Positions 43,694 to 53,212 of a stretch of DNA of 64,000 bases are shown here, one piece after another. Positions within the stretch are counted from its first letter, which is position 1. The number at the start of each line of letters is the position of its first letter. Where the stretch lies: NCBI RefSeq assembly GCF_002155425.1, contig NZ_MUYG01000010.1, positions 372,001 to 436,000 on the forward strand, in the 5' to 3' direction. The translations under genes and the position numbers were made by a program. The notes beneath the pieces were generated by a model. It was not told where the DNA came from. It worked only from the letters and a program-made list of their open reading frames with translations, and ran no database searches. This DNA comes from Erythrobacter donghaensis (GTDB lineage: Bacteria > Pseudomonadota > Alphaproteobacteria > Sphingomonadales > Sphingomonadaceae).

Positions 43694-44371
43694 ATGCGCA
43701 TTCTGATCGTCGAAGACGAACCCACGCTCGGCGCGCAGCTGAAGTCGACGCTGGAGGGGCAGGGCTATGCCGTCGATCTCTCTGCCGATGGTGAGGACGG
43801 GCACTTCATGGGCTCGACCGAGGATTATGATGCGGTGGTGCTCGATCTGGGCCTGCCCGAAATCGACGGGCTGACCGTGCTCGGCATGTGGCGCCGCGAA
43901 GGGCGCACCTTCCCAGTGCTGGTCCTGACCGCGCGCGACAGCTGGAGCGATAAGGTCGCAGGGCTGGATGCCGGCGCCGACGATTACCTCGCCAAGCCGT
44001 TTCAGACCGAAGAGCTGATCGCCCGCCTGCGCGCTTTGATCCGACGCGCTTCGGGCAACACCTCCTCGGAACTCACCGCCGGCGACGTGCGCCTGGACAC
44101 CCGTTCGGGCCGGGTGACGCTTTCGGGTGAGCCGGTGAAGCTGACCGCGCAGGAATACAAGCTGCTCAGCTACCTCATGCACCACAAGGGCAAGGTGGTC
44201 AGCCGCACCGAGCTGATCGAGCATATCTACGATCAGGACTTCGACCGGGATTCGAACACCATCGAAGTCTTCGTCACCCGCATCCGCAAGAAGCTTGGCG
44301 CAGACGTGATAACGACCATCCGTGGCCTCGGTTACAGCCTCGACGACCCCGCCGACGCACCCCGCGCCTGA
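43694..44371 (+). CDS. OmpR/PhoP-type response regulator
   Basis: 225 aa. Receiver domain with EDEPTLGAQ acidic pocket, phospho-Asp in AVVLDLGLPEIDG, and LAKPFQTEEL Lys; C-terminal winged helix (VKLTAQEYKLLSYLMHHKGK ... RDSNTIEVFVTRIRKKLGAD). PhoP-like. The histidine-kinase gene starts 50 nt before its end, so the two are coupled. Confidence 0.93.
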   Translation: MRILIVEDEPTLGAQLKSTLEGQGYAVDLSADGEDGHFMGSTEDYDAVVLDLGLPEIDGLTVLGMWRREGRTFPVLVLTARDSWSDKVAGLDAGADDYLAKPFQTEELIARLRALIRRASGNTSSELTAGDVRLDTRSGRVTLSGEPVKLTAQEYKLLSYLMHHKGKVVSRTELIEHIYDQDFDRDSNTIEVFVTRIRKKLGADVITTIRGLGYSLDDPADAPRA

Positions 44372-45839
44372 GCGGGCGTCCGGCGGCGATGCACCTGCGG
44401 TCTTGCCTGCGGGCGAGGGCGCTGGCGCGCCGGATAGCGTAGCCGCAGCCGCGCCGCCCGCTGCCCCCAAGCCCCGCGCCAGTCTTGCGCGGCGCATGGG
44501 GTTGATCGCGGCAGGCTGGATCTTCGTGCTGCTGCTGGGCGGCGGCATCGCGCTCGAACGGACGCTCACCCGACAGGTCGAAGCCAATTTCGACGAGCAG
44601 CTTGATTACATTCTCACCGCCATGATCGCCTCGGCCGAGATCGATCCGTTCGGCGAGGTGTGGTTCTACCGCGCGCTGGGCGACCAGCGGTTCCTCGAAC
44701 CCGGCAGCGGCCTCTACTGGCAGATCAGCGGCGGCGACTTCGAACCCATCGCCTCGCGCAGCCTGTGGGACCGGACGATGGAGCTGGAAGGCTCCCGGGA
44801 GAAGGGCGAGCACTTCGATGCCGATGTGCATTTCTACAACTCTGCGCAGTTCCCCGGCGAGCCGATCCGGATTGCCGAGCGCACCGTGATCCTGCCGGGC
44901 AGCGAGACCCGCTGGACCTTCGCCGTCGCCAGCGCAACCGAGCAGATGGACGCGCAGATATCCCGCGTACGGCTGATTCTGATCTGGAGCTTCGTGGTGC
45001 TGGGCCTCGGTCTCCTCGTGATGGCGCTGCTTCAGATCCGCTATGGTCTATCGCCCTTGCGGCGGGTGCGCGCGGCGATCCAGAACCTGCGCACCACCGG
45101 GGCGGGGCGCATCACCGAGCCGCTGCCGCTGGAAGTGCAGCCGCTGGTGGACGAGCTCAACGCGTTGATCGAACATTCGGAGCGGCAGGCTGAGGAAGCC
45201 CGGCGCCATGCGGGCAATCTCGCCCATGCGCTCAAGACGCCGCTGACCGTGCTGACCAATGCTGCGACCGCGCAAGATCCCAAGCTCAGCGAAGCGGTGT
45301 TCCGGGAAACCCGCACCATGCAGCGCCACGTCGACCACCACCTCGCCCGTGCCCGCGCCGTGGGTCGCCGTGCGGTCGGACATGCGCGCACCAATGTGAT
45401 GGCAAGCGCCGAGGCAGTGCGCCGCGCGGTCGAGCGGCTCTATCCTGAAGGTCGCCTCGACATCGCCGGGAGCCGCGATGCGACTGTGTCGATGGAGCGG
45501 CAGGATCTCGACGAGCTGCTCGGCAACCTGATCGAGAACGCGGCCAAATATGGCGGCGGCTCGGTCTTCGTGACGATCGACCCCGAGGATGACGACACGC
45601 CGCGCGACCCCAAGATGTGCGTGATCTGGGTCGAGGATGACGGCACTGGCATTCCCGAAGCCGAGCGTATCCGCATATTCGATCGCGGCGTGCGCCTCGA
45701 TACGGGCAAGCCGGGCACGGGGCTTGGCCTTGCGATCGTGCGCGATGTCGCGGAAATCTACGGCGGCAACGTCACGCTGCGGGAGAGCGAGGACTTGGGC
45801 GGGCTGCTGGTCGAACTGCGCCTGCCGCGCGCCGAGTGA
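44322..45839 (+). CDS. Sensor histidine kinase (PhoQ-like)
   Basis: 505 aa from a GTG overlapping the regulator gene by 50 nt; a later start is possible because the first ~50 residues are Ala/Pro-rich. Two membrane segments (about residues 60-80 and 215-235) enclose a ~135-residue periplasmic sensor. HAMP, then phospho-His in HAGNLAHALKTPLTVLTNA, N box LLGNLIENAAKYGGG, G1 VEDDGTGIP, and GKPGTGLGLAIV G2. All ATPase motifs are intact. The ligand is unknown. Confidence 0.92.
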   Translation: MASVTASTTPPTHPAPERASGGDAPAVLPAGEGAGAPDSVAAAAPPAAPKPRASLARRMGLIAAGWIFVLLLGGGIALERTLTRQVEANFDEQLDYILTAMIASAEIDPFGEVWFYRALGDQRFLEPGSGLYWQISGGDFEPIASRSLWDRTMELEGSREKGEHFDADVHFYNSAQFPGEPIRIAERTVILPGSETRWTFAVASATEQMDAQISRVRLILIWSFVVLGLGLLVMALLQIRYGLSPLRRVRAAIQNLRTTGAGRITEPLPLEVQPLVDELNALIEHSERQAEEARRHAGNLAHALKTPLTVLTNAATAQDPKLSEAVFRETRTMQRHVDHHLARARAVGRRAVGHARTNVMASAEAVRRAVERLYPEGRLDIAGSRDATVSMERQDLDELLGNLIENAAKYGGGSVFVTIDPEDDDTPRDPKMCVIWVEDDGTGIPEAERIRIFDRGVRLDTGKPGTGLGLAIVRDVAEIYGGNVTLRESEDLGGLLVELRLPRAE

Positions 45840-45939
45840 CGGTACGCGGGAAGGCGCGAAGGGTTTCGCCCGCTGCGGCGTTGTCAGCATCAGGGGCTCA
45901 CCGGGCCCCACGCAAACGGGGCCATTTGCGCGAGACAGG

Positions 45940-46557
45940 ATGACAGCCAGCGGCGAGCCTTCCCCCACCGCCCATCGCCCTGCCGAGGGCGGGGGCGATG
46001 CCGTGCTCGCCGCGCGGCTGGCGGCGCGTGAGGCGGAAGCCTTGCGCGCCGTGATCGCGCAGCATGGCCCCGTGCTCCACCGCATCGCCTTCCGCATGAC
46101 GGGCGATGATCACGAGGCTGAGGATATTGTGCAGGAGGCGGTTTTGCGATTGTGGGATCAGGCGCCGACCATCGCCGCGCGCCATTCGGTCGGGAGCCCG
46201 GCGGCGGGGACCTTGCGCCTCGGCGGCTGGTTGACCCGCGTCGTCAGCAATCTCGCGATCGACCGCTTGCGCCGCACCCGCCGCCTGTCGGACGCGGAAG
46301 TGCCTGACAGCGCGGACGGTGCGCCGCTCGCCGATGCGCTGATCGCTGCCGAGCAGCGCGACGGCCAGGCGCGCGCGCTGATTGCGGCTCTGCCTGATCG
46401 CCAGCGCGCGGCGATCGTCCTGACCTATTACGAGGAGATGCCCAATGTCGAAGCGGCGGCGGCCCTGGACATGAACATCAAGGCCTTCGAAAGCCTGCTT
46501 CACCGTGCCCGTGCGGCGCTGCGGCAGGCCTTCGCCGCGCAAGGAGACGCGCCATGA
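45940..46557 (+). CDS. ECF-type RNA polymerase sigma factor
   Basis: 205 aa. Region 2 (LHRIAFRMTGDDHEAEDIVQ, WLTRVVSNLAIDRLRRTRRL) and region 4 (IAALPDRQRAAIVLTYYEEM, NVEAAAALDMNIKAFESLLH) are clear. The next gene overlaps by ATGA and encodes a membrane protein, as for an ECF sigma with its anti-sigma partner. Target promoters cannot be named from this window. Confidence 0.9.
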   Translation: MTASGEPSPTAHRPAEGGGDAVLAARLAAREAEALRAVIAQHGPVLHRIAFRMTGDDHEAEDIVQEAVLRLWDQAPTIAARHSVGSPAAGTLRLGGWLTRVVSNLAIDRLRRTRRLSDAEVPDSADGAPLADALIAAEQRDGQARALIAALPDRQRAAIVLTYYEEMPNVEAAAALDMNIKAFESLLHRARAALRQAFAAQGDAP

Positions 46558-47504
46558 GCGCCACCGATCCCGATCCCGGCGCACCCATTGCCCCCGGCAG
46601 CCCGCTGGCGCGCAAGCTGGACGACTTTGCCGCCCCCAGCCTCTCCGTCGGGTTCGCCGACCGGGTGCTGGCAGCCGCCGAAGCCCGCGCCGCACCGGAT
46701 CTCGCGCCGCTGCCGCCGCTGCGCCGCGCGCCCGCCCGGCGGCGTGGCTGGCGGGTGGGGCAGCGCGTCGTCATCGGCCTTGCCAGCTTCACTGCGCTGG
46801 CGAGCGCGGCGGCGGCGACGGGGCTGCTCGAACGTTTCGACATCCCCGTGCCCTCGGCCGAAAAGGTGTGGGCGAGCCTCACAGGCAAGCCCGCCAAGGT
46901 CGCCGCCGCGCCGGTGGCTCCGCCGCCCGTGCCTGCCGCGCAGGCGAGTGCCGCTGCGGCGCTCGCCCCAGTCGAAATCGTCGGCCCGATCGACACGCCC
47001 GAGGAACTCTCCGAAGCCTTCCGTCGCATCGACGCGGTGCGCGACGGTCGTTTTGCTGCCCGGCAATCGCGCATCGACCAGCGCATCGATGCCGAAATCG
47101 AACGCCGCCGCGCCGCCGGCCTGAGGGTGCCAACGTCCGAGGAAGAGGCGCAGCTGCGCGAGCGGATCGACAATGCTCAGGCCCGCCGCAAGCAAAGGGT
47201 CGACGACGTCGTCGCCGCGCGCCGCGAGGAGCTGGCGCGCAAGGTCGAAAGCGGCGAGGCGCTCACCCGGCAGGACGTGCTCCAGCCCCTGCGCGAGGAT
47301 GCGCAGGCCCTCCAACGCCAGCAACGCCTGCGCGAGTTGCGCCGCCTCTCGCCCGAGGAACGCCGCGAGGCGCTGCGCCGCCTGCCCCCGGCAGAACGCC
47401 GCGCGCTGATCGAGGAGTTCCGCGCCCGCCGTGCCGAAGCCGCCGCGGCCCCGAGCCCGGCTCCGTCGGTCGAACCTTCGGCCGCGCCCACGCCTTCCGA
47501 GTAG
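46554..47504 (+). CDS. Membrane-anchored anti-sigma-like protein
   Basis: 316 aa. About residues 75-92 (RVVIGLASFTALASAAAATG) form one membrane segment. The cytoplasmic N-terminal 70 residues could hold the sigma. The periplasmic part is very rich in charged coiled coil (ERRRAAGLRVPTSEEEAQL, RRLSPEERREALRRLPPAER) and ends with a Pro/Ala tail. ATGA coupling to the sigma gene supports the call. The anti-sigma motif itself is not recognisable by eye. Confidence 0.6.
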   Translation: MSATDPDPGAPIAPGSPLARKLDDFAAPSLSVGFADRVLAAAEARAAPDLAPLPPLRRAPARRRGWRVGQRVVIGLASFTALASAAAATGLLERFDIPVPSAEKVWASLTGKPAKVAAAPVAPPPVPAAQASAAAALAPVEIVGPIDTPEELSEAFRRIDAVRDGRFAARQSRIDQRIDAEIERRRAAGLRVPTSEEEAQLRERIDNAQARRKQRVDDVVAARREELARKVESGEALTRQDVLQPLREDAQALQRQQRLRELRRLSPEERREALRRLPPAERRALIEEFRARRAEAAAAPSPAPSVEPSAAPTPSE

Positions 47505-47628
47505 AAAAATCGCTCGAAGCGCGAAGGGTATCGCACCTTGCGACGTTTCCTCCTTGTCACCGGCTGCACTTCACAAGGTTTGCCGGGACAACCCCGCAAG
47601 CCCATGATTAAGATGGAGGATATGCGCC

Positions 47629-48186
47629 ATGATCAAGACCCCCGTGATGCTCGCCGCGCTCTCGGCGCTCGCACTCAGCATGCCTGCCGCCGCGCAGGAG
47701 AAAACCCGCACCAAGACCTTTGAAGGCCCCAATGTCAGCGCCGCGCAAACCACGACGGTCGACCGCGACGCCGGCACCGCCACCCGCGATCGCGAGGTCA
47801 CCAATCTCAACACCGGCAACACGGCCAGCAGCAGCGCCCAGCGCCAGCGCACCGAGACCGGATCGACCATCGGCGTGGTCCAGACCGGTCCGCAGGGCCG
47901 CAGCCGCAGCCTCGAAGGCGAACGCACCCGTACCGAGGACGGATCGACCTTCTCCGGCACTGCCACCGGGCGGCGCGGGGACACCTATGGCCTCGCAGGC
48001 AGCCGCAGCCGCGACGGGCAGGGCAATTCGCAGGCCAGCCAGTCGGTCACCAACAGCGCCGGGGATACGCTCGCATCGCGCAGCCGTGCCACCACCCGCA
48101 GCGACGGGCAGGTGAGCCGCTCGGTCACCCGCACCCGTGCCGAGGGCGTCAGCCGCCCGCCGCGCGCGCGCCGTCCGCGCGGCTGA
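47629..48186 (+). CDS. Exported Ser/Thr/Arg-rich protein of unknown function
   Basis: 185 aa with GGAGG nine bases before the ATG. Signal peptide MIKTPVMLAALSALALSMPA with cleavage near AAAQ. The mature part has low complexity: many Thr-Arg-Ser blocks (TTTVDRDAGTATRDREVTNL; RTETGSTIGVVQTGPQGRSR) and a run of short repeats of R-S-x-T type, ending in RPPRARRPRG. It probably is intrinsically disordered or coats the envelope. No family recognised. Confidence 0.55.
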   Translation: MIKTPVMLAALSALALSMPAAAQEKTRTKTFEGPNVSAAQTTTVDRDAGTATRDREVTNLNTGNTASSSAQRQRTETGSTIGVVQTGPQGRSRSLEGERTRTEDGSTFSGTATGRRGDTYGLAGSRSRDGQGNSQASQSVTNSAGDTLASRSRATTRSDGQVSRSVTRTRAEGVSRPPRARRPRG

Positions 48187-48419
48187 TCCGCCAAGTCTTC
48201 ATGCCGCGCTCTGGCAGGCGATGCGGCCCTGCGCGCCTGCCACCCCGATTGGAGCGAGCATGACGGCAGCGCGCGGCCCGATCTGGTGGGACGGGCCGCC
48301 CGCGCCGCGGGGCACGCAGCAAGCGACCCGGCTGCGTGCCCCTTTTTGCGTGCCGGTTCAGGGCCGGTTCAGAGCGGTCAAGCGATTGATTTTGGCTCGC
48401 CAAACGGGGAGGCGCCGCG

Positions 48420-48824
48420 ATGATCCTGTTCCGCTGCACCGCAGGCCTTGCTGCCATCATGCTGGCAGGCTGTGCCTCGTCCGATTCGCTTGAGGGCCAG
48501 CGCACCGTCTTCAACAACCCCTATGCCGTGCCGGAGATCGACCGCACCGGCGTCGGTCCGCAATGCGACGAAGCCCGCGGGCAGGATGCGACCTGCCTCG
48601 GCGTACCGCTGACGCGCAACGGCAGGGGCAACGCGATCGGCGAGAGAAGTTATCGCAGCCTCACCAAGAACCAGCGCCGCATCCTGCGCCAGCGGGCGGA
48701 ATTGCTGCGCGAGGTGGCCAAGCAATCCCAAGCCGAAACCGCGCCGCCGCTGCTCCAGCCTGCGCCGCCGATCATGGCGCGCGAGAGTGAAAGCCCTGCC
48801 GATGCGGATACGGACAGGCCGTAA
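48420..48824 (+). CDS. Putative lipoprotein of unknown function
   Basis: 134 aa. The lipobox LAGC at residues 15-18 follows a short hydrophobic leader (MILFRCTAGLAAIM). The mature part includes VFNNPYAVPEIDRTGVGPQC, ATCLGVPLTRNGRGNAIGER, and a helical KNQRRILRQRAELLREVAKQ. Two or three Cys residues could form disulfides. No family recognised. The 233 nt upstream carry a GGCAGGCG/CGCCTGCC hairpin and no other gene. Confidence 0.6.
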   Translation: MILFRCTAGLAAIMLAGCASSDSLEGQRTVFNNPYAVPEIDRTGVGPQCDEARGQDATCLGVPLTRNGRGNAIGERSYRSLTKNQRRILRQRAELLREVAKQSQAETAPPLLQPAPPIMARESESPADADTDRP

Positions 48825-48831
48825 GCTGCGC

Positions 48832-49140
48832 TCAGCCCGCTGCCGCCCGCTCGTGATGGCGGATCACCTCGTCGATGATGAAGCGCAGGAATTTTTCGGA
48901 GAATTCGGGGTCGAGATCGGCCTCCTCCGACAACTTGCGCAGCCGGGCGATCTGGCGCGCCTCCCGGTCGGGATCGGCGGGGGGCAGGGTGGCCCTGGCC
49001 TTGTACTCCCCCACCGCCTGCGTGATCCGGAACCGCTCCGCCAGCATGTGGATCAGCGCGGCATCGATATTGTCGATGCTCTTGCGGAACCCCGCAAGCA
49101 CGGGGTCGGGAACGGGAGAGCTTTGCAGATCATGCGCCAT
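48832..49140 (-). CDS. Chorismate mutase (AroQ class)
   Basis: 102 aa from MAHDLQSSPVPDP at 49140; the frame is open much further upstream but that part is antisense to ispB. AroQ all-helical fold: FRKSIDNIDAALIHMLAERF, RITQAVGEYKARATLPPADP, then DREARQIARLRKLSEEADLD and EKFLRFIIDEVIRHH. The Arg-Lys pair that binds chorismate is present. It makes prephenate for Phe/Tyr. Confidence 0.92.
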   Translation of the reverse strand: MAHDLQSSPVPDPVLAGFRKSIDNIDAALIHMLAERFRITQAVGEYKARATLPPADPDREARQIARLRKLSEEADLDPEFSEKFLRFIIDEVIRHHERAAAG

Positions 49141-49209
49141 AGCGCGCAAAAGTAGCACCAATTCTGCGCTTGCCAAGCACGCGCGGGCGGCCCTAGGAGC
49201 CAAAGCAGC

Positions 49210-50220
49210 ATGAGTGCCGACATCATTCCCCTGCCGCGCCACCGGCCGACACTCGATCCGATGCTGTCGCTGACGGCGGGCGGCATGAATTCGGTCAATG
49301 CGGTCATCCTCGACCGGATGCAGAGCGAGATCCCGCTGATCCCGCGCCTCGCCGGACACCTCATCAGCGGCGGCGGCAAGCGGCTGCGCCCGATGCTGAC
49401 GCTCGCGGGCGCCGAACTGGTCGGATACAAGGGCACGCGCCACCATAAGCTCGCCGCGGCGGTCGAGTTCATCCACACCGCCACGCTGCTGCACGACGAT
49501 GTCGTCGATGGCAGCGAGCTGCGGCGCGGGAAGGCAGCGGCCAATATCATCTTCGGCAATCCGGCGACCGTGCTGGTCGGCGATTTCCTGTTCAGCCGCG
49601 CTTTCGAGCTGATGACCGAGGACGGCAGCTTGCGTGTCCTTTCGATCCTGTCGCGCGCCAGCGCGGTGATCGCCGAGGGTGAGGTCTCGCAGCTCTCGGC
49701 CCAGCGCCAGATCAACACCAGCGAAGAGCAATATCTCCACATCATCGGCGCCAAGACAGCCGCGCTGTTCGCCGCCGCGAGCCAGATCAGCGCGGTGGTA
49801 GCCGAATGTTCGGAGGAGCAGGAGCGCGCGCTCGAAGCCTATGGCCGCAATCTCGGCGTCGCCTTCCAGCTGGTCGATGACGCTATCGACTACGATTCTG
49901 ACGCCGCTGAAATGGGCAAGGATCAGGGCGACGATTTCCGCGAGGGCAAGATGACCCTCCCGGTGATCCTTGCCTATGCGCGCGGTAACGAGGACGAGCG
50001 CAAGTTCTGGAAAGACGCGATCATCGGCCACCGCACCTCGGACGATGATCTCGCCCACGCCATCGACCTGATCGGCAAGCACAACGCGGTGGAAGACACC
50101 CGCGAACGCGCCCGCCACTTCGCGCACCGGGCAATCGATGCCATCTCGATCTTCCCCGACAGCAAGGCCCGCGCGGCCATGGCCGAAGCGGCGCAATTCG
50201 CGGTCGCGCGAGGGCACTGA
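49210..50220 (+). CDS. ispB: Polyprenyl diphosphate synthase (octaprenyl/decaprenyl type)
   Basis: 336 aa. First Asp-rich motif HDDVVDGSELRRG (residues ~95-107, DDVVD) and second QLVDDAIDYD (DDAID). LISGGGKRLRPMLTLAGAEL gives the conserved GGKRxRP. Makes the long isoprenoid tail of ubiquinone. Divergent from the chorismate-mutase gene with a 69-nt shared upstream region. Confidence 0.93.
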   Translation: MSADIIPLPRHRPTLDPMLSLTAGGMNSVNAVILDRMQSEIPLIPRLAGHLISGGGKRLRPMLTLAGAELVGYKGTRHHKLAAAVEFIHTATLLHDDVVDGSELRRGKAAANIIFGNPATVLVGDFLFSRAFELMTEDGSLRVLSILSRASAVIAEGEVSQLSAQRQINTSEEQYLHIIGAKTAALFAAASQISAVVAECSEEQERALEAYGRNLGVAFQLVDDAIDYDSDAAEMGKDQGDDFREGKMTLPVILAYARGNEDERKFWKDAIIGHRTSDDDLAHAIDLIGKHNAVEDTRERARHFAHRAIDAISIFPDSKARAAMAEAAQFAVARGH

Positions 50221-50240
50221 GCAGGCTATCGGGCGGGGTG

Positions 50241-52670
50241 ATGCGCCCCGACCTTCCCATCCACGCAGTCCTGCCCGAAATCCGCTCCGCGCTGGCGGGC
50301 GACGGCGCGGGCGTGCTGATCGCGCCGCCGGGGGCAGGCAAGACCACCGCGGTCGCTCCCGATCTGCTGGGCGAGGCATGGTGCAGCGGCCGGATCATCC
50401 TCACCTCCCCCCGCCGCGTCGCCGCCCGCGCCGCCGCCGAGCGCATGGCCGAGATGCTCGGTGAAAAGCCGGGCGAGACCGTGGGTTACATGACCCGCCT
50501 CGACAGCAAGACCTCGGCGAAGACCCGTATCCTTGTGGTCACCGAGGCCATCCTCGTGAACCGGCTGGTCGAGGATCCGGAGCTTCCGGGGGTGTCCGCT
50601 CTTCTTTTCGACGAGGCGCATGAGCGTGCGCTCGATAGCGACTTGGGGCTGGCGCTGGCGCTCGAAACCCGCGCCGTGCTGCGCGAGGATCTGCGCGTGC
50701 TGGTGATGTCCGCCACCATCGACGGCGCTCGGTTTGGCCGGCTGCTAGGCGAAGGCGCCGCGGTGATCGAAAGCGAGGGACGCAGCTTTCCGCTGACAAT
50801 CAAATGGCTTGGCGGCGACGGTTCGCAGGCGATCGAGGATCGCATGGCCGCCGCGGTGATGACCGCATGGCGCGAGGAGGAGGGCGACATCCTCGCCTTC
50901 CTGCCCGGCGTGCGGGAGATCGAGCGTGTGCGCGAGCGACTGGAGCCGCGCTTGGCCGGGGTGCCGATCCACGCGCTCCACGGGCAGATCGAGCCTGCCG
51001 CCCAGCGCGCCGCGATCCGCCGCGACCCGGAACGCCGCCGCCGGATCGTATTGGCGACCGCGATTGCCGAAACCTCGCTGACATTGGACGGGGTGAGCGT
51101 GGTGGTGGACAGCGGCCTCGCGCGCCTCGCCGCGTTCGACCGTGCGGCGGGCACAACGCATCTCGTCACCCGGCGCGCCTCGCAGGCCTCGGCAGCGCAG
51201 CGCGCGGGCCGAGCGGCGCGTCAGGGCCTCGGGGTCGCCTACCGCTTGTGGGAGGAAGCGGGCCACGCCGGCCGTCCGGAATTCGCGCCGCCCGAGATCC
51301 TTCAAGCCGATCTCGCCCCGCTGCTGCTGCGGCTGGCGAAGTGGGGCACGGTGAGCCCGGCGGCGCTGCCTTGGCTTGATCCCCCGCCCGAGGCTTCGGT
51401 CGCGGCGGCGCGGCAGGCGCTGGAGGCGCTCGGCGCGCTCGATGCGGCAGGGCGGATCACGCCGCTGGGCGAAGCGATCGCGAGCCTGCCGATGGCCCCC
51501 GATCAGGCCGCCGCGGTGCTCCACGGCGCGGCGGCGGGCTGCGGCGAGGATGCGGCGCGGCTCGTGATGCTGTTGCAGGAACGCGGGCTGGGCGGGCGTG
51601 GGGAAGACCTGCTGCAACGTCTCGCTCGCTGGCGCGGCGACCGGGCACCGCGCAGCACAGCGGCGGCGGGGATCGCGAGGGGATGGGCAGGGCAGGCGCG
51701 CAAGCTGGCTGGGGTTATCGGCGCAAGCCCCGCTGCCGATGCCGCCGAGGCGCTGGCGCTCGCCCGGCCCGATTTCGTAGCGCGCCGCCGTGATGCGTCA
51801 GGCGAGCACTGGATCAGCGCAGGCGGGCGCGGCTATATCCTTGACCCTGCTTCGCCGCTCGCGCGCGCGGAGTGGATCGTGATCGGCGACGCGCACGGGC
51901 AGGCCAAGGGGGCGCGCATCACCGCCGGGGCCGAAATTGCCACCGACCGGATCGCGGCACTGTTTGCCGAACAACTTGCAGAACGCGTCACAACCCGCTG
52001 GAACGGTGAGAAAAACCGCGTCGAGGCGCGCCGCGAGCGGCGGCTCGGCGCGATCGTTTTGGCGAGCGTCCCCGAACCCGCGCCCGATCCGGCGTTGCTT
52101 GTGGATATCCTTGTGGAGAAGGCGCTGGAAAAGCTGGGAGAACTGCTCCCCGCAGGCTTTCTCGCGCGGGCCCGCTTTGCGGGAGTCGAGGCGCTCTCGC
52201 CCGAGGCTCTGCGCGCACGGGCCGGCGAGTGGCTCGCGCCTTTGCTCACCGGGCGGCGCGATCTCGAGCTGGCGCCGCACCGCTATGCCGAAGCCGCATT
52301 GGGCCTCATCGACTGGAACGACCGGCAAGCGCTAGATCGTGCCGCGCCCACCCACTTCACCTCGCCTGCCGAGACGCGCCACCCGATCGACTATGCGGGC
52401 GACGATGCGCCGAGTGTCGAGGTGCGGGTGCAGGGGGTATTCGGGCTCGACACGCACCCGATGATCGGCAACACGCCGCTGCTGCTGAAGCTCACCAGCC
52501 CCGGCGGGCGTCCGGTCCAGTCGACCCGTAACCTTCCCGGCTTCTGGCGCGGCAGCTGGCGCGATGTGGTGAAGGACATGAAGGGTCGCTATCCCAAGCA
52601 CCGCTGGCCCGATCAGCCCTGGCTCGAAAAGCCGAGCATGAAGACCAAAAACGCCTTCAACCGCGAATAG
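50241..52670 (+). CDS. hrpB: ATP-dependent RNA helicase HrpB
   Basis: 809 aa. DEAH-box motifs: Walker A LIAPPGAGKTTAVAP (residues 29-43), motif II LLFDEAHERALD, motif III VLVMSATID, and motif VI QRAGRAARQGLG. HA2/OB-like C-terminal half ends with the HrpB-specific SWRDVVKDMKGRYPKHRWPD. The ATG at 50241 was chosen over the GTG one codon before it. Confidence 0.93.
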   Translation: MRPDLPIHAVLPEIRSALAGDGAGVLIAPPGAGKTTAVAPDLLGEAWCSGRIILTSPRRVAARAAAERMAEMLGEKPGETVGYMTRLDSKTSAKTRILVVTEAILVNRLVEDPELPGVSALLFDEAHERALDSDLGLALALETRAVLREDLRVLVMSATIDGARFGRLLGEGAAVIESEGRSFPLTIKWLGGDGSQAIEDRMAAAVMTAWREEEGDILAFLPGVREIERVRERLEPRLAGVPIHALHGQIEPAAQRAAIRRDPERRRRIVLATAIAETSLTLDGVSVVVDSGLARLAAFDRAAGTTHLVTRRASQASAAQRAGRAARQGLGVAYRLWEEAGHAGRPEFAPPEILQADLAPLLLRLAKWGTVSPAALPWLDPPPEASVAAARQALEALGALDAAGRITPLGEAIASLPMAPDQAAAVLHGAAAGCGEDAARLVMLLQERGLGGRGEDLLQRLARWRGDRAPRSTAAAGIARGWAGQARKLAGVIGASPAADAAEALALARPDFVARRRDASGEHWISAGGRGYILDPASPLARAEWIVIGDAHGQAKGARITAGAEIATDRIAALFAEQLAERVTTRWNGEKNRVEARRERRLGAIVLASVPEPAPDPALLVDILVEKALEKLGELLPAGFLARARFAGVEALSPEALRARAGEWLAPLLTGRRDLELAPHRYAEAALGLIDWNDRQALDRAAPTHFTSPAETRHPIDYAGDDAPSVEVRVQGVFGLDTHPMIGNTPLLLKLTSPGGRPVQSTRNLPGFWRGSWRDVVKDMKGRYPKHRWPDQPWLEKPSMKTKNAFNRE

Positions 52671-52781
52671 AATCCAGCTAACGGACAGGCACAATTCGGG
52701 ACGCGGAGCGGCCCGCAAGGGCGACTGCCCGCCCGCAGCGACGCAGCCGTCAGGCTGCATGAGCGAGGATCGAAAACAAAA

Positions 52782-53060
52782 ATGTCCGCGAGAATTTATC
52801 AGAAGACCAAGCACGCGATGCAGTCCGGCAAGGCCCATACTGATGAGTGGGTGCTGGAGTTCGAACAGTCGCAGGCGCGCTTTGCCGATCCGCTGATGGG
52901 CTGGACGGGCTCGGGAGACACCCAGTCGCAGGTGCGGCTGACGTTTCCGAGCAAGGACGCGGCCAAGGCCTATGCCGAGAAATACGGCATCCCCGCGCGT
53001 GTCCACGCGACGCCGCCAAAGCGGCTCAAGCTGCAGGCCTACGCCGATAATTTTCGCTGA
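52782..53060 (+). CDS. ETC complex I subunit of the NDUFS4 (18 kDa) family
   Basis: 92 aa. The pattern ARIYQKTKHAMQSGKAHTDE, WVLEFEQSQARFADPLMGWTG and DTQSQVRLTFPSKDAAKAYA is that of the mitochondrial NDUFS4 accessory subunit found in alphaproteobacteria. It binds NADH:ubiquinone oxidoreductase. The protein is not accompanied by nuo genes. Confidence 0.9.
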   Translation: MSARIYQKTKHAMQSGKAHTDEWVLEFEQSQARFADPLMGWTGSGDTQSQVRLTFPSKDAAKAYAEKYGIPARVHATPPKRLKLQAYADNFR

Positions 53061-53069
53061 TCTTCTTGT

Positions 53070-53089
53070 GCAGCCCCATCCGGGGCTGC
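53070..53089 (+). terminator. Weak hairpin after the NDUFS4-like gene
   Basis: GCAGCCCC-atcc-GGGGCTGC, an 8-bp stem 9 nt after the stop. It has no T-run after it, so it may work only weakly. Confidence 0.4.
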
Positions 53090-53212
53090 GTCCTCGCTAG
53101 ACGCGCAGCATAGCTGCACCCGCTGCGGGCGCGCGGTCGCGCTTGCGGCTCTCCGAGCCGTTTGATGTGAGAATCCCGATTGAAATCCCCCGCCAGCCGC
53201 GCCATATGACGC

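Noticed and set aside
53100..53212. Possible small gene or riboswitch before the SRP RNA
   Set aside because: No start with ribosome-binding site and no known aptamer core was seen; the stretch probably holds the promoter of the SRP RNA.
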